A DNA stretch of 50,635 nucleotides from Bacteroidetes bacterium UBA1312 (lineage in GTDB: Bacteria; Bacteroidota; Bacteroidia; Chitinophagales; Chitinophagaceae): positions 2,169 through 52,803 of the forward strand of contig DBTQ01000025.1 of the NCBI GenBank assembly GCA_002307135.1, written 5' to 3'. A program made the translations under genes and the position numbers. How positions within the stretch are numbered: the first letter of the stretch is position 1; the number at the start of each line of letters is the position of its first letter. The notes below the pieces were generated by a model, which made no database searches, was not told the DNA's origin, and saw nothing but the letters and a program-made list of their open reading frames with translations. Positions 24,386 to 32,531 of the stretch are shown piece by piece.

Positions 24386-27300
24386 ATGAACTATCGCAAA
24401 ATTAACAACCTAACTGGTTGGATCGTTGGAGGTATAGCCTTTATCGTTTACCTAATGACCATGGAACCAACAGTCAGTTTTTGGGACTGTGGAGAGTTTT
24501 TATCTTGTGCTTACAAGCTCGAAGTAGGTCACTCACCAGGCGCACCTCTATTTATGATGCTCCAACGTATGTTTGGCATTTTTGCGTCTAAAGAACATGC
24601 AGCAATGGCCATTAACTCCTTCTCTGCATTGATGAGTGGATTGACGATTTTATTCCTTTTTTGGACAATTACTTATTTCGCTAAAAAATTGTTGGCAGGT
24701 AATACTGATGAGCCGGAAAAAAATCAAACTATGCTCATTATGGGTGCTGGTGCCGTCGGCGCATTAGCTTATACATTCTCTGATACATTTTGGTTTTCTG
24801 CAGTTGAAGCAGAGGTTTATGCTACCTCATCCTTTTTTACGGCTATTTCTTTTTGGGCTGTGCTCAAATGGGAGGCTGTTGCCAACGAGAAGCACGCAGA
24901 TAAGTGGTTGCTATTGATCGCTTATATGGTCGGCCTATCAGTGGGTATTCACTTACTCAATCTATTGATTATTCCTGCTGTAGCTGTAGTTTACTATTTC
25001 AAGCGTTATGAAGTAACCAATATGGGAACTGCAATCGCCTTTGTGATTGGTTGCGTAATATTAGGTTTTGTACAATTTGGTGTACTTCAAGGGATACCTA
25101 TACTGGCTTTTGCTTTCGATAAATTGTTTGTGAACTCTTTTGGTTTACCTCGCGATATAGGAGCTATCTTTTTGGTCTTATTAGTTATTGCAGGATCTGT
25201 TTGGTTACTTTTTTATGCAAAAAGAAAAGGCCAATATTTATTACATACAGGAATCTTATGTTTGTTATTCATCCTTATTGGATTTTCTTGTTATATCGTT
25301 CCTGTAATTCGTTCCAGAGCGGACGTTAGTATTGATATGACTAATCCGGACGATGCAAATCGTTTATTGTCTTATGTAAACCGCGAGCAATTTGGTTCTC
25401 AACCGTTACTGTTTGGTCCAGATTTTAATAGTCCAAGAATTGGGGGTAAGAAAACCGGAGATACTTATGCATTGGTCAAAAAAAATGGTAAAGATCAATA
25501 TGTGGTTGTAGGTGAGAAACAAGAATTAGAATTTGAGCCGGGAAGTACTCGTTTTTTTCCTCGTATTTGGGAATATAATCAACCGGAACATGCGCAATTT
25601 TACCAACAATACTTAGGTCTTGGTAAAGATGAAAGGCCAACTTCTGGCGACAACTTCAGTTTCTTTATGGGTTATCAAATGAACTGGATGTGGTGGCGTT
25701 ATTTTATGTGGAACTATGCAGGTCGTCAAAATGATTATGAAGGTCAAGGTGAAGCCAAAAATGGTAACTGGGTGACCGGTATCAAACCTTTGGATAAAAT
25801 GCGTGTAGGCGACATGGATATGATGCCCGATGGATATAAAAATAATAAGGCGCGCAATGAATTATATTTATTGCCTTTGATTTTGGGTGTAATGGGTCTA
25901 GTATATCAATTTAATCGTGATAAAAGAAACGGATTTATTGTATTTCTATTATTCTTTTTCACCGGTATTGCCATAGAAATATACCTTAATATGCCGCCAC
26001 TACAACCTCGTGAACGAGATTATGCTTTTGCCGGCTCTACTTATGCTTTTGCTATATGGATTGGCTTGGGTGTATTGATGGTACAACAACTCTTCAAAAA
26101 AGCGACCAAAGATCCAGTCGCTTCATTGGCTGCTATTACGCTTTGTTTGGTAGCGGTTCCAGCTTTGATGGCGAGTAAAGAATGGGATGATCACGATCGT
26201 TCCAAGAAAACACTTGCGCGTGCAACAGCATACAATACATTGATGTCTTGCGACTCGAATGCAATTCTATTTACATTTGGAGACAATGATACTTATCCCG
26301 TTTGGTATTTGCAAGAGGTCGAAGGTATTCGTACGGATGTTCGTGTTATTAATACTAGCCTTTTAGGTATTGATTGGTATATCGATCAATTGAATTATAA
26401 AATCAATGATGCAGATGCTGTGCCCATGATTTGGACTAAAGATAAGTATCTTGGAGATAGAAGTAGTCAACTTCCTTATGTAGAAAATCCACGAATACCT
26501 AAAGACAAATTCTTTAATCTGGAAGAAATTTGCAAATTCATATCGGACGATAATCCGGCTAATCAGCAAGCCTTACAAAATGGTACTAGTATCAATTACT
26601 TGCCAACGAAAAACTTTTTTGTCAATACGTTGAGTAAAGAACAATTGATTAAAAACGGATTATTGTCAGCGGCGGATTCTGATAAAATTTCAACAGAAAT
26701 GAAGTTTACGCTTAACGAAGGCTATATACTTAAAGATAAAGCTGCAATTATGAATATAGTTGCCGGTATTGCCAAAGAAGGCTGGAAACGTCCAATCTGC
26801 TTTGGTGGAGGGCTGCCAGGTGATAATTATCTGAACCTCAGCGAATACTTGCGGATGGATGGAACAGTACTCCGTTTAATGCCTTTTAAATATACGGATA
26901 GCATTACACGCAATTTACCTAGCAGAGAACCTGGCTTTGTGAATTTGGATAAATGCGTTGATTTATATACCAACAAATATATATGGGGTGGCGCAGACCG
27001 CAAAGATGTTTATTTCGATGAGAAAAATAGATTAATGTTCTTCGCTTATAAATTTGGTGCTGCACGTATTGCTGAATCTTTGGTAGCACATGGTAGAAAG
27101 GCAGATGCAGTAAAAGTTCTGGACAAAGTAATGGAAGGGATTTCTGAACAGTCTTTCTGCTACGATCAGATTAGTTATTCAATGGCATTGGCATATATAA
27201 ATGCCGGAGCACTTGATAAAGGACGTAAATTAGCGCTTAAAATAGCTCAGAACGCAGAGATGGATGTGAATTGGATACTTTCATTGACTGATAATCAAAA

Positions 27301-27481
27301 AAGTGGACAAGTTAATGAATTGAAACGCGACCTGAGTGTTATTTATCAATTGGGTCAAAGCTCAAGTGCGATGGGTGATACTGCTACTGGTAAAACTTTA
27401 GTTACTAAAGTGCAAGTATTAGAGCAAAAAGCAATGGCTAATATGGGGGCATTGTTGCAGCAACAGCAAGGCGCTCAATAA
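24386..27481 (+). CDS. DUF2723 (GT117) multi-pass membrane glycosyltransferase-like protein
   Basis: 1031 residues. Residues 1-300 hold many hydrophobic helices, starting NLTGWIVGGIAFIVYLMTMEPTVSFWDCGEFLSCAYKLEVGHSPGAPLF; the DCGEF and GHSPGAPLF blocks are the signature of DUF2723, now family GT117, related to protein O-mannosyltransferases (GT-C fold, with the acidic catalytic residue in the first loop). More helices occur around 490-580 (LPLILGVMGLVYQFNRDK, PPLQPRERDYAF), and the last 400 residues are soluble, probably periplasmic. Bacteroidota O-glycosylate exported proteins, so such a role is plausible but unproven. Strong terminator follows. Confidence 0.9.
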   Translation: MNYRKINNLTGWIVGGIAFIVYLMTMEPTVSFWDCGEFLSCAYKLEVGHSPGAPLFMMLQRMFGIFASKEHAAMAINSFSALMSGLTILFLFWTITYFAKKLLAGNTDEPEKNQTMLIMGAGAVGALAYTFSDTFWFSAVEAEVYATSSFFTAISFWAVLKWEAVANEKHADKWLLLIAYMVGLSVGIHLLNLLIIPAVAVVYYFKRYEVTNMGTAIAFVIGCVILGFVQFGVLQGIPILAFAFDKLFVNSFGLPRDIGAIFLVLLVIAGSVWLLFYAKRKGQYLLHTGILCLLFILIGFSCYIVPVIRSRADVSIDMTNPDDANRLLSYVNREQFGSQPLLFGPDFNSPRIGGKKTGDTYALVKKNGKDQYVVVGEKQELEFEPGSTRFFPRIWEYNQPEHAQFYQQYLGLGKDERPTSGDNFSFFMGYQMNWMWWRYFMWNYAGRQNDYEGQGEAKNGNWVTGIKPLDKMRVGDMDMMPDGYKNNKARNELYLLPLILGVMGLVYQFNRDKRNGFIVFLLFFFTGIAIEIYLNMPPLQPRERDYAFAGSTYAFAIWIGLGVLMVQQLFKKATKDPVASLAAITLCLVAVPALMASKEWDDHDRSKKTLARATAYNTLMSCDSNAILFTFGDNDTYPVWYLQEVEGIRTDVRVINTSLLGIDWYIDQLNYKINDADAVPMIWTKDKYLGDRSSQLPYVENPRIPKDKFFNLEEICKFISDDNPANQQALQNGTSINYLPTKNFFVNTLSKEQLIKNGLLSAADSDKISTEMKFTLNEGYILKDKAAIMNIVAGIAKEGWKRPICFGGGLPGDNYLNLSEYLRMDGTVLRLMPFKYTDSITRNLPSREPGFVNLDKCVDLYTNKYIWGGADRKDVYFDEKNRLMFFAYKFGAARIAESLVAHGRKADAVKVLDKVMEGISEQSFCYDQISYSMALAYINAGALDKGRKLALKIAQNAEMDVNWILSLTDNQKSGQVNELKRDLSVIYQLGQSSSAMGDTATGKTLVTKVQVLEQKAMANMGALLQQQQGAQ

Positions 27482-27495
27482 TATATTTCCGAGTT

Positions 27496-27540
27496 TTATT
27501 ACAAAAGACGCACAATTTAATTGTGCGTCTTTTGTAATAA
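27496..27540. terminator. Long perfect hairpin terminator after the GT117 gene
   Basis: Arms 27496-27515 (TTATTACAAAAGACGCACAA) and 27521-27540 are exact complements around a five-base loop. It contains TGCGTCTTTTGT, the same 12 bases as the right arm of the rplO-secY hairpin (7496-7507). Confidence 0.88.
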
Positions 27541-27609
27541 AAGAGGAGTAAGGAATGCACAGATTTTGACAACTGTAAAAATATTTTAGCCAAATACAAG
27601 CGCAGCCGC

Positions 27610-27617
27610 TATTTTTG
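27610..27617 (+). promoter_or_regulatory. Possible -7 box upstream of the UPF0173 gene
   Basis: TATTTTTG, followed by TAGTC, 28 bases before the ATG at 27646 and after a terminator, where a new promoter is expected. The -33 region has only TTTTAG-like sequence. Confidence 0.4.
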
Positions 27618-27645
27618 TAGTCAATAACACTTAATTATTCTTTCT

Positions 27646-28323
27646 ATGCAATTTACTTATTATGGCCATTCCTGTTTTGCAGTAAATGTTGGAGGGAAAA
27701 AGCTTTTGTTTGATCCATTTATTAGTGCCAATTCCTTAGCTCAACATATTGATATTCAGTCTATACGGGCTGATTATATACTTGTATCACATGGGCATGG
27801 AGATCATATTGCAGATGTTGTGGCCATAGCTGATAATACCGGTGCAACAGTAATTGGGGCTTTTGAAGTAGTGAACTGGCTCGCAAATAAAGGCGTTAAA
27901 AAAACTCATGGAATGAATTTTGGTTCTTATGGATTTGATTTTGGTCGTTTATCATTTGTGCCGGCTTGGCACAGCAGTAGTATGCCCGATGGTTCTTATG
28001 GCGGTAATCCGGGAGGTTTTGTCGTTGTTTCTGCTGATGGGAACTTTTATTATAGCGGAGATACTGCATTGATGATGGATATGCAATTAATCCCCCATTA
28101 TGCACAATTAGATTTTGCTGTTTTACCTATAGGTGGTAACTTCACAATGGACGCGACGGACGCGGTAAAAGCTGCCGGATTTATTAAATGCGATAAAATT
28201 GTTGGAGTACATTACAACACATTCCCTCCAGTAGTTGTTGACGTTAATAAAGTAAAGGACATTTTCAAAATGGCGGATAAAGAATTAGTTTTGCCAGCAA
28301 TTGGCGAACAGGTAGATCTTTAA
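27646..28323 (+). CDS. Metal-dependent hydrolase, UPF0173 (metallo-beta-lactamase fold)
   Basis: 225 residues, typical for UPF0173. The metal motif is SHGHGDHIAD (HxHxDH) near residue 50, with the upstream block YYGHSCFAVNVGGKKLLFDPFIS and the downstream PAWHSSS, YYSGDTALMMDM, IGGNFTMD and GVHYNTFP, which carry the remaining histidine and aspartate ligands. The family is widespread, with uncertain substrates; some members hydrolyse esters or lactones weakly. No signal peptide, so cytoplasmic. It stands alone between a terminator and parA. Confidence 0.9.
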   Translation: MQFTYYGHSCFAVNVGGKKLLFDPFISANSLAQHIDIQSIRADYILVSHGHGDHIADVVAIADNTGATVIGAFEVVNWLANKGVKKTHGMNFGSYGFDFGRLSFVPAWHSSSMPDGSYGGNPGGFVVVSADGNFYYSGDTALMMDMQLIPHYAQLDFAVLPIGGNFTMDATDAVKAAGFIKCDKIVGVHYNTFPPVVVDVNKVKDIFKMADKELVLPAIGEQVDL

Positions 28324-28373
28324 TACAATTCTAGCTTTTAAATTCGTAATCAGAAAAACCAAGGAAAATTAAA

Positions 28374-29195
28374 ATGGCAAAAGTAATAGCAATAGCAAAT
28401 CAGAAAGGCGGTGTAGGGAAGACGACAACTGCTATTAACCTAGCGGCAAGCTTAGCTGTGCTTGAATATAAAACACTGTTGATTGATGCTGACCCACAAG
28501 CAAATAGTACTACGGGTAATGGATTTGACTTGAAAAATATTCAGTTGAGTCTATATGATTGTCTAGTAAATGATACCAGCGCAGGACAAGTGATTTTGGA
28601 AACTGAAACACCTAATTTGAATCTTTTACCCTCTCATCTAGATTTGGTAGGTGCTGAAATAGAATTGATCAATCAGCCTAACAGGGAACATATTTTGCGT
28701 AAGGCGATAGAAGAAGAAGATAAAAATTACGATTTCATTATAATAGATTGCTCTCCTTCATTAGGCCTTATTACAGTAAATGCGCTTAGTGCGGCTCATT
28801 CAGTATTGATTCCCGTCCAGTGCGAATATTTTGCGTTGGAAGGCTTAGGGAAACTTCTTAATACCATCAAAATAGTTCAAACACGAATCAATCAGTCACT
28901 AGAAATAGAAGGTATATTAATGACTATGTATGATGGACGACTACGATTAAGCAATCAAGTAGTTGAAGAAATCAAAAATCATTTCGATGCGCTGGTATTC
29001 AATACAATTATACATCGTAATACCAAATTAGGAGAAGCACCTAGCTTTGGGAAACCTGCATTGATGTACGATGCTGATAGCACTGGAGCGATCAATTATC
29101 TAAATTTGGCAAAGGAAATATTGCAAAAAAATGACCTTACCAAAATTAAAAATGACGATAAAATATTAGAACCTAACGAGGATGGCAGCAAGTAA
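28374..29195 (+). CDS. parA: Chromosome partitioning ATPase ParA/Soj
   Basis: 273 residues. Deviant Walker A KGGVGKTT at residues 11-18 with the signature lysine K11, Walker A' LLIDADPQANSTTG, and Walker B IIIDCSPSLGL. ParA binds DNA nonspecifically as an ATP dimer and is released by ParB, moving the origin region. No N-terminal helix-turn-helix extension, so the chromosomal (Soj) type and not a plasmid regulator. The 3' end overlaps parB by 14 bases, so the two are translated together. I saw no clear parS palindrome (TGTTTCACGTGAAACA) in this window. Confidence 0.95.
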   Translation: MAKVIAIANQKGGVGKTTTAINLAASLAVLEYKTLLIDADPQANSTTGNGFDLKNIQLSLYDCLVNDTSAGQVILETETPNLNLLPSHLDLVGAEIELINQPNREHILRKAIEEEDKNYDFIIIDCSPSLGLITVNALSAAHSVLIPVQCEYFALEGLGKLLNTIKIVQTRINQSLEIEGILMTMYDGRLRLSNQVVEEIKNHFDALVFNTIIHRNTKLGEAPSFGKPALMYDADSTGAINYLNLAKEILQKNDLTKIKNDDKILEPNEDGSK

Positions 29196-30114
29196 CAATA
29201 ACAATACCAAGAAACAAGCTTTGGGTAAAGGTATTCGAGCGTTGCTCAATACGATTGATGAAGAGATGAAAGCTCCGGTTCAGTCGGGTGATTCTGGCGA
29301 TGCTACTCAAAGTGCGGGTTCTATGCTGCGCATTCCAGTAGATCAAATATCAATTAATCCTAAGCAACCAAGGCACGACTTTGATCCGCAAGCTCTTCGT
29401 GAGCTTTCGGAGAGTATTGCATTACACGATATTATTCAGCCAATTACGGTTGTGAAATTAGGTAACAATAAATATCAGCTAGTTTCGGGCGAGCGTCGTT
29501 GGAGAGCATCTAAAATGGCTGGCTTAACAGATATTCCTGCTTATGTTCGTGCTGTTACAGATGATCAACAATTGCTAGAGCTTGCATTATTAGAGAATTT
29601 GCAGCGAGAAAATCTGAACGCTATTGAAATTGCACTTAGTTACAAACGGTTAATGGATGAATGTCAGCTAACACAGGAACAAGTGGCTGAGCGGATGAAA
29701 AAAGAGCGAAGTACTGTCGCGAATTACTTGCGGATGCTTAAGTTGCCTCCAGATATACAAAAAGCGGTACGTGACGGACAGCTTTCCATGGGTCATGCTA
29801 GAGCCATTATTAGTCTTGAATTAATTGATCAACAGCTGTATGTTTACCGCGAGGTTCAAGAAAAAGGATTGTCAGTTCGCCAGGTAGAGCAATTAGTAAA
29901 AGACATGCTCAGTGAAAGGTCGGAGCATGTGACAAAAGATGCTAGTGTAGTTCATAAATTGCCTCCCGCATTTAAACGAATAGAAGATAATATGGCATCT
30001 CATTTTTCTACAAAAGTGAAATTAGATAGAAAAAAGAATGGTAAAGGCAGTGTTGTTATTGAGTTTTATAACGACGAGGATCTTGAAAGGATTATGGACA
30101 AAATGGGCGTGTAA
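29182..30114 (+). CDS. parB: Chromosome partitioning protein ParB/Spo0J
   Basis: 310 residues. The start KKQALGKGIRALL is the ParA-stimulating N-terminus seen in Spo0J-type ParB. The CTP-binding N-domain includes IPVDQISINPKQPRHDFDPQALRELSESI and the GERRWRASKMAG motif; the ENLQRENLNAIE block and the helix-turn-helix (LTQEQVAERMKKERSTVANYLRMLKLP) bind parS. The C-terminal dimerisation segment follows a linker (HVTKDASVVHKLPP). The ATG at 29182 lies inside parA. Standard length and organisation. Confidence 0.95.
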   Translation: MAASNNNNTKKQALGKGIRALLNTIDEEMKAPVQSGDSGDATQSAGSMLRIPVDQISINPKQPRHDFDPQALRELSESIALHDIIQPITVVKLGNNKYQLVSGERRWRASKMAGLTDIPAYVRAVTDDQQLLELALLENLQRENLNAIEIALSYKRLMDECQLTQEQVAERMKKERSTVANYLRMLKLPPDIQKAVRDGQLSMGHARAIISLELIDQQLYVYREVQEKGLSVRQVEQLVKDMLSERSEHVTKDASVVHKLPPAFKRIEDNMASHFSTKVKLDRKKNGKGSVVIEFYNDEDLERIMDKMGV

Positions 30115-30151
30115 AATAAATCTTAAAACGAAAGAAATATTTTTAAAAAAA

Positions 30152-30182
30152 GTTGCAAGTATCAAAAACAAGTCTATCTTTG
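30152..30182 (+). promoter_or_regulatory. Well-matched promoter downstream of parB
   Basis: GTTG (30152-30155), exactly 19 bases, then TATCTTTG (30175-30182): one mismatch to the full TTTG-N19-TAnnTTTG consensus, the best promoter in the window. It points to the region 30189-30290, which ends in a terminator before the next gene. Confidence 0.58.
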
Positions 30183-30188
30183 TAATAG

Positions 30189-30290
30189 AAAGTGACAAAG
30201 CAGAGAAAATAGATACTGCTTTTCTTCATAAAGAGGTTTTCATGGTGATAGGGTTTATAGGGGCTGGTCTGTTCTCAGACTGGCTTTTTT
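30189..30290 (+). ncRNA. Candidate small RNA of about 100 bases between parB and the Cys-cluster gene
   Basis: The unit is defined by the promoter at 30152-30182 and the hairpin plus T-run at 30263-30290. The only ORF inside (ATG 30242, 19 codons, stop 30299-30301) would run past the terminator, so the transcript is more likely non-coding. It is not recognisable as SRP RNA, 6S RNA, tmRNA or a known riboswitch. The alternative is an attenuated leader for the gene at 30388. Transcription start is estimated, not known. Confidence 0.4.
30263..30290 (+). terminator. Intrinsic terminator of the candidate small RNA
   Basis: GCTGGTCTG (30263-30271), loop TTCT, CAGACTGGC (30276-30284), then six Ts (30285-30290). 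Nine base pairs with two G-U pairs, classic intrinsic-terminator form. Confidence 0.7.
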
Positions 30291-30387
30291 ATTGGACTTA
30301 ACTCTAGTCTTTATTTTTTGATGAGGAACGAAAAAATACCGGAATAACAACTTTAGTACTGCTCTACTTTTTTATATTATTTTGCTA

Positions 30388-30867
30388 ATGATACTTTCTC
30401 CACATTGGAAAAAACAATCTGCCGAAAATCAAAAGGCATATAAAAGACTACTCGAAAAAGGGAGTAAGACAAAAATGTTGAATGCTCTTCCCGAATTGCA
30501 TGAACAGGCTTTTTCGAATATTAATTGCTTGGAATGCGGTAATTGCTGCAAGAATTATTCACCTCGATTTAAACAGCCTGACATTAAGCGAATAGCTAAA
30601 GTGCTACGTATGAAGGAAGGCGATTTTACTACTAAGTACTTGCGCCTCGATAATGAAAATGATTACGTCGTTAAACAATCCCCATGCCCATTTTTAGGGG
30701 AGGATAACTATTGTAGTATTTATGAAGATCGTCCAAGCGATTGTCGCCGTTACCCCTATACGGATGAAGATGTATTGATAAAACGAGTGACCCTTACATT
30801 GAAAAATGCTACCTCATGTCCTGCTGTCTTTACGGTTTTAGAAGCATTATTGAAATTAGAGAAGTAG
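30388..30867 (+). CDS. YkgJ-family cysteine cluster protein
   Basis: 159 residues from ATG 30388; the frame also opens with a TTG two codons earlier (30382). The cysteine pattern is CLECGNCCKNY (residues about 46-53), CPFLGEDNYCSIYEDRPSDCRRYP and a last Cys in TSCPAVF. This CxxCxxCC...C...C set defines the CxxCxxCC (YkgJ) family, believed to bind zinc or an iron-sulphur cluster; function unknown, with links to flagellin methylation in a few relatives. It follows the candidate small RNA and has no clear partner gene. Confidence 0.85.
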   Translation: MILSPHWKKQSAENQKAYKRLLEKGSKTKMLNALPELHEQAFSNINCLECGNCCKNYSPRFKQPDIKRIAKVLRMKEGDFTTKYLRLDNENDYVVKQSPCPFLGEDNYCSIYEDRPSDCRRYPYTDEDVLIKRVTLTLKNATSCPAVFTVLEALLKLEK

Positions 30868-31002
30868 CATTAAAACTCAGCTGTTAGAAGGTTTTGTAGA
30901 TTGAAAAATACTTGCTTCTAAAAATATTTGCTCTTTTTTAACGTTTTTATAAAACATCGCCTTATCTTTACCGCTCTCTTAACAAAAAACTGATTTCGTA
31001 TA

Positions 31003-31086
31003 GCATATACTTCTACTTCATCTTAATAGTGTCAATGCCCATGGTGTGATTCCTACATCACCTTTTAAACACTCTGAAGTATATGC
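31003..31086 (+). promoter_or_regulatory. Inverted repeat with the sigma-factor start codon in its 3' arm
   Basis: GCATATACTTC (31003-31013) and GAAGTATATGC (31076-31086) are perfect 11-base complements 62 bases apart; the ATG of the sigma-factor gene is 31083-31085. A small inner stem GTGAT/ATCAC lies between them. A TATCTTTA near-box at 30963-30970 could be the promoter. Translation control by folding is inference. Confidence 0.5.
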
Positions 31087-31667
31087 AATTCAATCACCAT
31101 TCTACCGATGCTGAACTAATCAGTTGTTTTGTAGCAGGCAAAGAAGAAGCCCTTCAAGTATTAATTTTTAGATATAAAGACAAGCTATACACGTCTATTT
31201 ACATGCTCGTAAAGGATAAGTATTTAGCTGAAGACCTTTTTCAAGATACATTCTTGAAAATAATACGTACCATGCGTGAAGGCAATTATTCTGAACAAGG
31301 AAAATTTTTGCCTTGGGCAATGCGTGTTGCACACAATCTTTGTATGGATTATTTTCGCCGCACTCGAAAAAAATTACCTATTACATTGCCTAATGGCGAT
31401 GATATTATGGAATTGCTAGCAGGAGTGGATGAAGATCACGAAATGCACATTGAGCGACGAGAGTCCCAAAAAAGTGTACGCCAATTAATAGAGCTTTTAC
31501 CAGAAGAACAGAGGGAAGTTATAGCTCTGAGGATATATGGTGATTTGAGCTTTAAAGAAATTGCAGACATTACATCTGTAAGTATTAATACAGCACTAGG
31601 AAGAATGCGTTATGCACTTATTAATTTGCGTCGAATGATAGCTGAAAAACAATTGGCTTTGAGATAA
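31083..31667 (+). CDS. RNA polymerase sigma factor, sigma-70/ECF type
   Basis: 194 residues with only sigma regions 2 and 4, the ECF layout. Region 2: FRYKDKLYTSIYMLVKDKYLAEDLFQDTFLKI with the DLFQDTF motif, and LPWAMRVAHNLCMDYFRR. Region 4: LPEEQREVIALRIYGDLSFKEIADITSVSINTALGRMRYALINLRR, with a helix-turn-helix. No anti-sigma gene follows; a terminator lies downstream, then rsmE. Sequence resembles the widespread Bacteroidota sigma factors with no dedicated anti-sigma factor. The start codon lies in an inverted-repeat arm, which suggests post-transcriptional control (inference). Confidence 0.93.
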   Translation: MQFNHHSTDAELISCFVAGKEEALQVLIFRYKDKLYTSIYMLVKDKYLAEDLFQDTFLKIIRTMREGNYSEQGKFLPWAMRVAHNLCMDYFRRTRKKLPITLPNGDDIMELLAGVDEDHEMHIERRESQKSVRQLIELLPEEQREVIALRIYGDLSFKEIADITSVSINTALGRMRYALINLRRMIAEKQLALR

Positions 31668-31686
31668 AATTATTTGATTGGTTGTT

Positions 31687-31722
31687 AAATGAAGTGCACA
31701 AGTCTATTTGTGCACTTCATTT
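31687..31722. terminator. Terminator after the sigma-factor gene
   Basis: AAATGAAGTGCACAA (31687-31701) and TTGTGCACTTCATTT (31708-31722) are exact complements with a six-base loop; A-run before and T-rich sequence after. It isolates the sigma gene from rsmE. Confidence 0.82.
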
Positions 31723-31805
31723 ATTTTGATGCAGCTCCCTTTTTTCTCAAATGGCTGTTATCAAAATCCCGAATTAATTAACGGTATTTGCTTTAACTTG
31801 CCGCT

Positions 31806-32531
31806 ATGTCGAGCATAGCTTTATTTTATCAGAACACGACGTTAACGCCATCTTTCGAATTACAATTGGAAGAAGAAACGGCGAAGCATATTGTGCAAGT
31901 TTTACGCATGAAAGAAGGTACTGCAATTGCACTTACAGATGGTAAGGGTACAAGGGCTGATGCTATTATTATAAAAACAGACAAGAAAAAATGTACTGTA
32001 TTAATACGAGAAGTACAGTTGCAATCCAAAGCGAAGTATGGGTTGCATTTGTGTGTCGCATTCACTAAAAACACAAGTAGAAATGAATGGTTGTTGGAGA
32101 AGGCTACTGAATTAGGCGTGTCTAGTATAACTCCTATGGTCTCATCGAGGACGGAGCGTGAAAAATTTCGTGAAGATCGTTGGCAAAATATAATAGTATC
32201 TGCGTTGTTACAGTCACAACAATATTATCTACCGCAATTAAACAGTCCAACCATTTTATCAGAATTAATAAAATCACAAGAGCGTATAACTCGAAAATTA
32301 ATTGCCCATTGTATTGAAGATATTCCCAGAATACCTATTTCTGAAGCATTGTATGCGCAAGAGAATACAGCAATATTGATTGGTCCTGAAGGTGATTTTA
32401 CAAGAGAAGAGACTTTATTTTGTATGGAAAATAACTACAGAGGTATATCACTTTGTGAGCAACGACTACGAACAGAAACTGCAGCGATGACTGTTTGTGC
32501 TTATTTTAATTTAATTAATCATGAACAATAA
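31806..32531 (+). CDS. rsmE: 16S rRNA (uracil-1498-N3)-methyltransferase
   Basis: 241 residues. Methylates N3 of U1498 near the decoding site of 16S rRNA using S-adenosylmethionine. It has an N-terminal PUA-like domain (EETAKHIVQVLRMKEGTAIALTDGKG) and a SPOUT knot with LGVSSITPMVSSRTERE..REDRWQNIIVSALLQSQ and the SAM-binding loop LIGPEGDFTREE, then LCEQRLRTETAAM, all diagnostic. The 3' end overlaps the DUF4159 gene by 11 bases, so the two are translationally coupled. Confidence 0.96.
   Translation: MSSIALFYQNTTLTPSFELQLEEETAKHIVQVLRMKEGTAIALTDGKGTRADAIIIKTDKKKCTVLIREVQLQSKAKYGLHLCVAFTKNTSRNEWLLEKATELGVSSITPMVSSRTEREKFREDRWQNIIVSALLQSQQYYLPQLNSPTILSELIKSQERITRKLIAHCIEDIPRIPISEALYAQENTAILIGPEGDFTREETLFCMENNYRGISLCEQRLRTETAAMTVCAYFNLINHEQ

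Noticed and set aside
27496..27540. Long perfect palindrome as a mobile-element end
   Set aside because: It lies right after a stop codon, ends in a T-run, and has no target duplication or transposase nearby; a terminator explains it.
30242..30301. 19-codon ORF (MVIGFIGAGLFSDWLFYWT) downstream of parB
   Set aside because: It ends beyond the terminator hairpin that overlaps it, has no ribosome-binding signal and no recognisable relative; kept only as an alternative to the small RNA.
28324..30387. parS site near parAB
   Set aside because: I looked for TGTTTCACGTGAAACA and close variants and saw none; parS may lie elsewhere near the origin.
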